From assembly GCF_000716715.1 (NCBI RefSeq), contig NZ_JNYJ01000006.1:124001-188000 (forward strand): a DNA stretch of 64,000 bases, given 5' to 3'. The notes under the pieces are model-generated. The model was not told where the DNA came from and made no database searches. It saw only the letters and a program-made list of their open reading frames with translations. Origin of the DNA: Dactylosporangium aurantiacum. Its GTDB lineage: Bacteria; Actinomycetota; Actinomycetes; Mycobacteriales; Micromonosporaceae. This document shows, in pieces, positions 60,527 through 64,000 of this stretch. Position 1 is the stretch's first letter. Each line of letters starts with the position of its first letter. The position numbers were made by a program, and so were the translations under genes.

Positions 60527-61950
60527 GCGCCGGGCTGGGTGCGGCCACCACCCTGCTGCCGTCCTACGAGCCGATCGCGCACGACGGGCCGGCCGCGCTG
60601 CGGGGGCGGCTCGCCGGCACCCGGGCCGCGCTCGCCGCGGGCCGCCGCACCGTCACCGAGCACGTCGGCGCCCTGCTGGAGCGCATCCGCGCGGTCGACG
60701 GCGAGCTCGGCGCCTACGTCACCGTCGGCGGCGAACCGGCGCTGCGCGCCGCGGCCGAGGCCGACCGGCGCATCCGCCGGCTCGGCCGGGACGCCTGGCG
60801 GCACCAGCCGCTGCTCGGCGTCACCGTCGCGGTCAAGGACCTCATCCAGACCGCGCAACTGCCGACCGGCCGGGGCTCGCTGCTGCGCAACGGCCGGCCG
60901 CAGGCCGACCCGCCGCTGGTCGCCCGGCTCCGCTCGGCCGGCGCCATCATCATCGGCAAGACCACCACGTCGGAGTACGGCTGGAGCGCCAGCACCGCGA
61001 GCCGGGTCGCCCAGGCGACCCGTAACCCGTGGTCGGCGCGGCACTCCGCCGGCGGCTCCAGCGGCGGGTCGGCGGCCGCGGTCGCCGCGGGCCTGTGCGA
61101 CGCCGCGATCGGCACCGACGGCGCCGGCTCCATCCGGATCCCGGCGTCGTTCTGCGGCATCGTCGGCTACAAGCCGTCGTACGGGCTGGTGCCGTACGTC
61201 CCGTCGTGCGCCGACCGGCTCGCCCACGCCGGACCGATGACCGCCCGCGTCGCCGACGCGGCCGAACTGGCCAGGGTGATGACCGGCGCCGCCACCGGCG
61301 ACCCGGACTCCGCCCTGCGCCACCCGGGGCGCCGCGTCGCCGGGCGGTCGCTGCGCATCGCCTGGATCGAGTTCCCCGGCACCAGTGACGAGGTCCGGCA
61401 GGCCGCGGAGCCGGCGATGCTCGCCCTCAGCGGGCTCGGGCACCGCGTCGAGCAGGTCGACCCGCCGTTCGCCGACCCGTATCTGGCCCTGGTCACCGTG
61501 CTCGCGGCCGCCGAGGCGGCCGGGACGGCGCCGCAGGACGAGGCGGACGCCGACCCGGGGCGGCTGGCGGTCGCCCGGCACGGCCGCACCCTCGGCGCCG
61601 CGGCGCTCGTGCACGCCGAGGAGACCCGGCTGCGGCTGCGGGTCCGGCTCACCGAGCTGATGCAGCGGTACGACGCCCTGGCCATGTGCACGGTCCCGAC
61701 GGCGCCGTTCGCCGTGGACGCGATCGGCCCGGCGTGGGCCGCCGACCCGGCGGACCTGCTGTGGCTGGCCTGGGCGCCCGGCTGCTACCCGTTCAACCTC
61801 ACCGGGCAGCCCGCGATCTCGCTGCCGGCCGGTCGCACCGCGGCCGGACTGCCCGTCGGCGTCCAGCTCGTCGGCCCGGTCGGCGGCGACGTTCGGCTGC
61901 TGACCCTCGCCGGCCGGCTCGAGGCCGCACTCACCCCCGCAGCCGAATAA
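60523..61950 (+). CDS. Amidase signature family enzyme
   Basis: 475 residues, GTG overlapping the previous stop. Complete triad: Lys105 (VAVKDL), Ser179 (AGGSSGGSAAAVAAG) and Ser203 (GTDGAGSIRIPAS). Substrates are carboxamides or hydrazides. An amidase with a glutamine synthetase homologue and lyase occurs in kinamycin and fosfazinomycin clusters, where removal of the acetyl group from an acetylhydrazide carried by glutamate is proposed. That role fits, but the residue evidence only shows an active amidase. Confidence 0.88.
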   Translation: MSAGLGAATTLLPSYEPIAHDGPAALRGRLAGTRAALAAGRRTVTEHVGALLERIRAVDGELGAYVTVGGEPALRAAAEADRRIRRLGRDAWRHQPLLGVTVAVKDLIQTAQLPTGRGSLLRNGRPQADPPLVARLRSAGAIIIGKTTTSEYGWSASTASRVAQATRNPWSARHSAGGSSGGSAAAVAAGLCDAAIGTDGAGSIRIPASFCGIVGYKPSYGLVPYVPSCADRLAHAGPMTARVADAAELARVMTGAATGDPDSALRHPGRRVAGRSLRIAWIEFPGTSDEVRQAAEPAMLALSGLGHRVEQVDPPFADPYLALVTVLAAAEAAGTAPQDEADADPGRLAVARHGRTLGAAALVHAEETRLRLRVRLTELMQRYDALAMCTVPTAPFAVDAIGPAWAADPADLLWLAWAPGCYPFNLTGQPAISLPAGRTAAGLPVGVQLVGPVGGDVRLLTLAGRLEAALTPAAE

Positions 61951-61961
61951 GGAGAGCGCCG

Positions 61962-63446
61962 ATGTACGTCCGTTCATGGCCCGCGCCGCTGCCCGCCGGG
62001 GTCGGCCGGCCCGGGTTCGTCCAGGAGTTCGGCCTGTGGAGCGCCGAGCAGCACGCCGCCGCGGAGCGCCTCGAGGCGTCCCTCGACGACGTGGACCTGG
62101 TCCGGCTGGTCTTCTGCGACCCGCACGGGCTGACCCGGTCCAAGACGCTGAGCGTCCCGGCGTTCCGCGCCGCGCTGCGCAACGGCATGGACTTCAGCCC
62201 CGGCCCGTTCATCTTCGACACCGGCCACGCCGTCGCGGTCGACTTCCAGACCGACCCGGGCGTCGGCGTCCCCGAGCTGCGCGGCGCCGGCGACTTCGTG
62301 CTCGTGCCCGACCCGCTGACGTTCCAGGTGCTGCCCGGCGGCGCCGCCCGCACCGCGTGGATCCTCGGCGACGAGTACCTGCGCGACGGCCGGCCGCACC
62401 CGCTGTCGACCCGGCACGTCCTGCGCCGGGTGGTCGGCTCGTACGCCGACGCAGGCCTCACCCCGATCGTCGGCATCGAGGTCGAGTGGTACCTGACCCG
62501 CCGCCTGCCCGGCCCGCCGGGGCAGGAGACCAACGGCTTCGGTGCCCAGGCCGACGCGCCGCGGGTCGAGGCGGTCAACGCCGGCTACCAGTTCAACCTC
62601 GACGCCCGGTACGACTCCGTCGCCGGCGTCACCGACCCGCTGGCGCTGCAGCTGGCCGGGCTCGGCCTGCCGCTGCGCTCGATGGAGCACGAGTCCGGGC
62701 CCGGCCAGGTCGAGACCACCCTCGACCCGCTGGGCGCGCTCGACGCGGCCGACGCGATGCTGCTGCTGCGCGGCGTCGTCAAGCAGGCGTGCGCGCGGCG
62801 CGGGTACCACGCCTCGTTCATGTCGCTGCCCGGCCTGGACGGCTTCGACCCCAGCGGCTGGCACATCCACCAGTCCGTCGCGGACCGGTCCGGTCGCAAC
62901 CTCTTCGCCGACGCCACCGACCCGGACGCGCTGTCGGAGGCGGGCCGCTCCTACGTCGCCGGGCTGCTCGCCCAGGCGCGGGCCCTGTGCCTGCTGTCCG
63001 TGCCGACGGTCAACGGCTACCACCGCCTCGGCAAGGACTTCTCGCTGTCCCCGACGCGGATCGGTTGGAGCTTCGAGGACCGCACGGTGCTGGTGCGCGC
63101 CCTCGGCGGCGGCAGCAGCACCCACCTGGAGAACCGGCTCGCCGAGCCGTCCGCGAACCCGTACCTGGCGATCGGCTCGCAGCTGTACGCCGGCCTGACC
63201 GGGCTGCACGGCACCGCCGGCCCGGTGCCGGGGGAGGAGGCGACGGTGCCCGGCTCCCTGACCGAGTCCCTGGCCGCGTTCGGCGAGGGCGGCGCCGCCG
63301 ACCTGCTCGGCGCGCCGCTGGCCGCCTGCCTGACCCGGCTCAAGCAGAGCGAGGCCGCCCGCTTCGCCGCCTGGTCGGCGCAGCAGCCGTCCCTCCCCGC
63401 CGGCGTGACGGCGTGGGAGCACCGCGAGTACTTCGAAGTCTTCTGA
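61962..63446 (+). CDS. Glutamine synthetase-like gamma-glutamyl-hydrazide ligase
   Basis: 494 residues, ATG 61962 with AAGGAGA upstream. Catalytic segments of the GS family are recognisable: VGIEVEWYLTRR (metal site Glu, about 167), EHESGPGQVETTL (about 243), GWHIHQSV (His/nucleotide site, about 304), NGYHRLGKDFSLSP and ENRLAEPSANPYLAIGSQLYAG (about 387-408). Glutamate is activated as gamma-glutamyl phosphate and joined to an amine; in the kinamycin/fosfazinomycin pathway the amine is acetylhydrazine or hydrazine. Same operon as the amidase and the second lyase. Confidence 0.88.
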   Translation: MYVRSWPAPLPAGVGRPGFVQEFGLWSAEQHAAAERLEASLDDVDLVRLVFCDPHGLTRSKTLSVPAFRAALRNGMDFSPGPFIFDTGHAVAVDFQTDPGVGVPELRGAGDFVLVPDPLTFQVLPGGAARTAWILGDEYLRDGRPHPLSTRHVLRRVVGSYADAGLTPIVGIEVEWYLTRRLPGPPGQETNGFGAQADAPRVEAVNAGYQFNLDARYDSVAGVTDPLALQLAGLGLPLRSMEHESGPGQVETTLDPLGALDAADAMLLLRGVVKQACARRGYHASFMSLPGLDGFDPSGWHIHQSVADRSGRNLFADATDPDALSEAGRSYVAGLLAQARALCLLSVPTVNGYHRLGKDFSLSPTRIGWSFEDRTVLVRALGGGSSTHLENRLAEPSANPYLAIGSQLYAGLTGLHGTAGPVPGEEATVPGSLTESLAAFGEGGAADLLGAPLAACLTRLKQSEAARFAAWSAQQPSLPAGVTAWEHREYFEVF

Positions 63447-63461
63447 CGGGTGTGATGACCG

Positions 63462-64000
63462 ATGATCCCGAGATACAGCCGGCCCGAGATGGCCGAGCTC
63501 TGGTCGGCGGAGACCCGCCTCGCCACCTGGGTGCGCATCGAGGTGCTGGCCGCCGAGGCGATGGCCGGGCTCGGCATCGTGCCGGCCGCCGCGCTGGAGG
63601 ACATCCGGCGGGCCCCGGTGCCCACGGAGCAGGAGGTCAGCGCCTGGGAGCAGGTCCGCGACCACGAGGTGCTGTCGTTCCTCGCCGCGTACTGCGAGCG
63701 GCTGCCCACCGCCTCGGCCCGCTGGGTGCACCTGGGCATGACCAGCTACGACGTCGTCGACACCGCGCTCGGGCACATCCTGGCCCGCGCGACGGACCTG
63801 CTCACCGGCGCCGCCGGGGAGCTGGAGCAGGCCCTCACCGACCTCGCCGTCGCGCACTGGGACACCGTCTGCATCGGCCGGACCCACGGCATGCACGCCG
63901 AGCCGACCACGTTCGGGCACAAGCTCGCCGGCTTCGCCTTCGCGATCCGGCGCAGCGTCGAGCGGCTCGCCGCGGCCCGCGCGGCGGTCGCGGTCGGCAC
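63462..64000 (+). CDS. Adenylosuccinate-lyase-like enzyme 2 (cut by window end)
   Basis: At least 179 residues from ATG 63462; the 3-prime end lies outside the window. MIPRYSRPEMAELWSAETRLATWVRIEVLAAEAMAGLG starts as PurB-type lyases do, and HLGMTSYDVVDTALG and CIGRTHGMHAEPTTFGHK are typical active-site regions. In the hydrazine pathway a PurB-like lyase is proposed to release acetylhydrazine from N-acetylhydrazinosuccinate with loss of fumarate. The catalytic Ser loop is not in view. It follows the GS homologue by 15 bp. Confidence 0.85.
   Translation, partial: MIPRYSRPEMAELWSAETRLATWVRIEVLAAEAMAGLGIVPAAALEDIRRAPVPTEQEVSAWEQVRDHEVLSFLAAYCERLPTASARWVHLGMTSYDVVDTALGHILARATDLLTGAAGELEQALTDLAVAHWDTVCIGRTHGMHAEPTTFGHKLAGFAFAIRRSVERLAAARAAVAVG

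Noticed and set aside
61974..63920. 648-residue minus-strand frame opposite the glutamine synthetase homologue
   Set aside because: Low-complexity shadow frame; the plus-strand gene has all GS motifs.
1..64000. Search for tRNA, rRNA, CRISPR arrays, insertion sequences or attachment sites
   Set aside because: None was recognised. No transposase or integrase motif, no regularly spaced repeats, and no tRNA-like cloverleaf stood out by eye; short RNAs could be missed.

Overview
The window is about 72-74% G+C with strongly GC-biased third codon positions, GTG/ATG starts and ATGA/GTGA gene overlaps. It carries a complete type II aromatic polyketide synthase, two StrR-type activators and ECF41-like sigma factors. 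This points to a filamentous actinomycete, most likely Micromonosporaceae. That is inference from style and gene families: there is no rRNA or other taxonomic marker in the window.

Layout. 1-12.7 kb is ordinary chromosome: a membrane protein, AI-2E permease, methyltransferase, trehalose-6-phosphate synthase, EAL/HDOD protein, MMPL exporter, WYL regulator with a VOC protein, and a zinc/manganese ABC importer. From about 12.8 kb to the right edge the DNA looks like one large biosynthetic region. It begins with a StrR-type regulator (13.3-14.5 kb). Next comes a compact module (15.2-26.7 kb) built around a stand-alone carrier protein: LuxE-like and LuxC-like enzymes, an SDR, a MarR regulator, two KASIII-like acyltransferases, two D-amino-acid-oxidase-type flavoenzymes, a seryl-tRNA-synthetase-like amino acid:carrier ligase, a muconolactone-isomerase-like protein and an MFS exporter. 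It is followed by a four-gene coupled operon (27.3-31.2 kb): Leu/Glu-dehydrogenase-like, fumarase/adenylosuccinate-lyase-like, JAMM-like and FmdE-like. After an ECF41 sigma factor with its usual small partners come the tailoring genes (35.6-43.1 kb): an FAD monooxygenase-VOC fusion, a ferredoxin, a response regulator, a class I glutaminase, a JadG/GilOII/AlpJ-type ring-opening oxygenase, a second FAD monooxygenase and a SnoaL-like protein. A second StrR-type gene is divergent from the core operon (44.4-57.2 kb): AlpH-like O-methyltransferase homologue, FAD monooxygenase, cyclase, KS-alpha, CLF, ACP, a full acetyl-CoA carboxylase set, ketoreductase, aromatase/cyclase and FAD monooxygenase. The last operon (58.6 kb to the edge) holds a large unknown protein, an amidase, a glutamine-synthetase homologue and a second lyase cut by the window edge.

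Reading of the whole. The minimal PKS, ketoreductase, cyclases, ring-opening oxygenase and glutamine synthetase/amidase/lyase set match what is known of diazobenzofluorene-type clusters (kinamycin, lomaiviticin, fluostatin, nenestatin). In those clusters an angucycline is oxidatively ring-opened and hydrazine is delivered on a gamma-glutamyl carrier. The 15-26 kb carrier-protein module and the 27-31 kb operon are not part of the standard set I know. They are the best candidates for undescribed chemistry here.

Regulation visible in the DNA. Four 29-bp sites of the StrR type (9-bp arm, 11-bp spacer, 9-bp arm) lie at 12841, 31474, 43104 and 58439. This ties the 27-31 kb operon and the N-N operon to the StrR regulators. 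Three promoters of the carrier-protein module share CTGAC/GTCAG boxes and may form a regulon of the embedded MarR protein.
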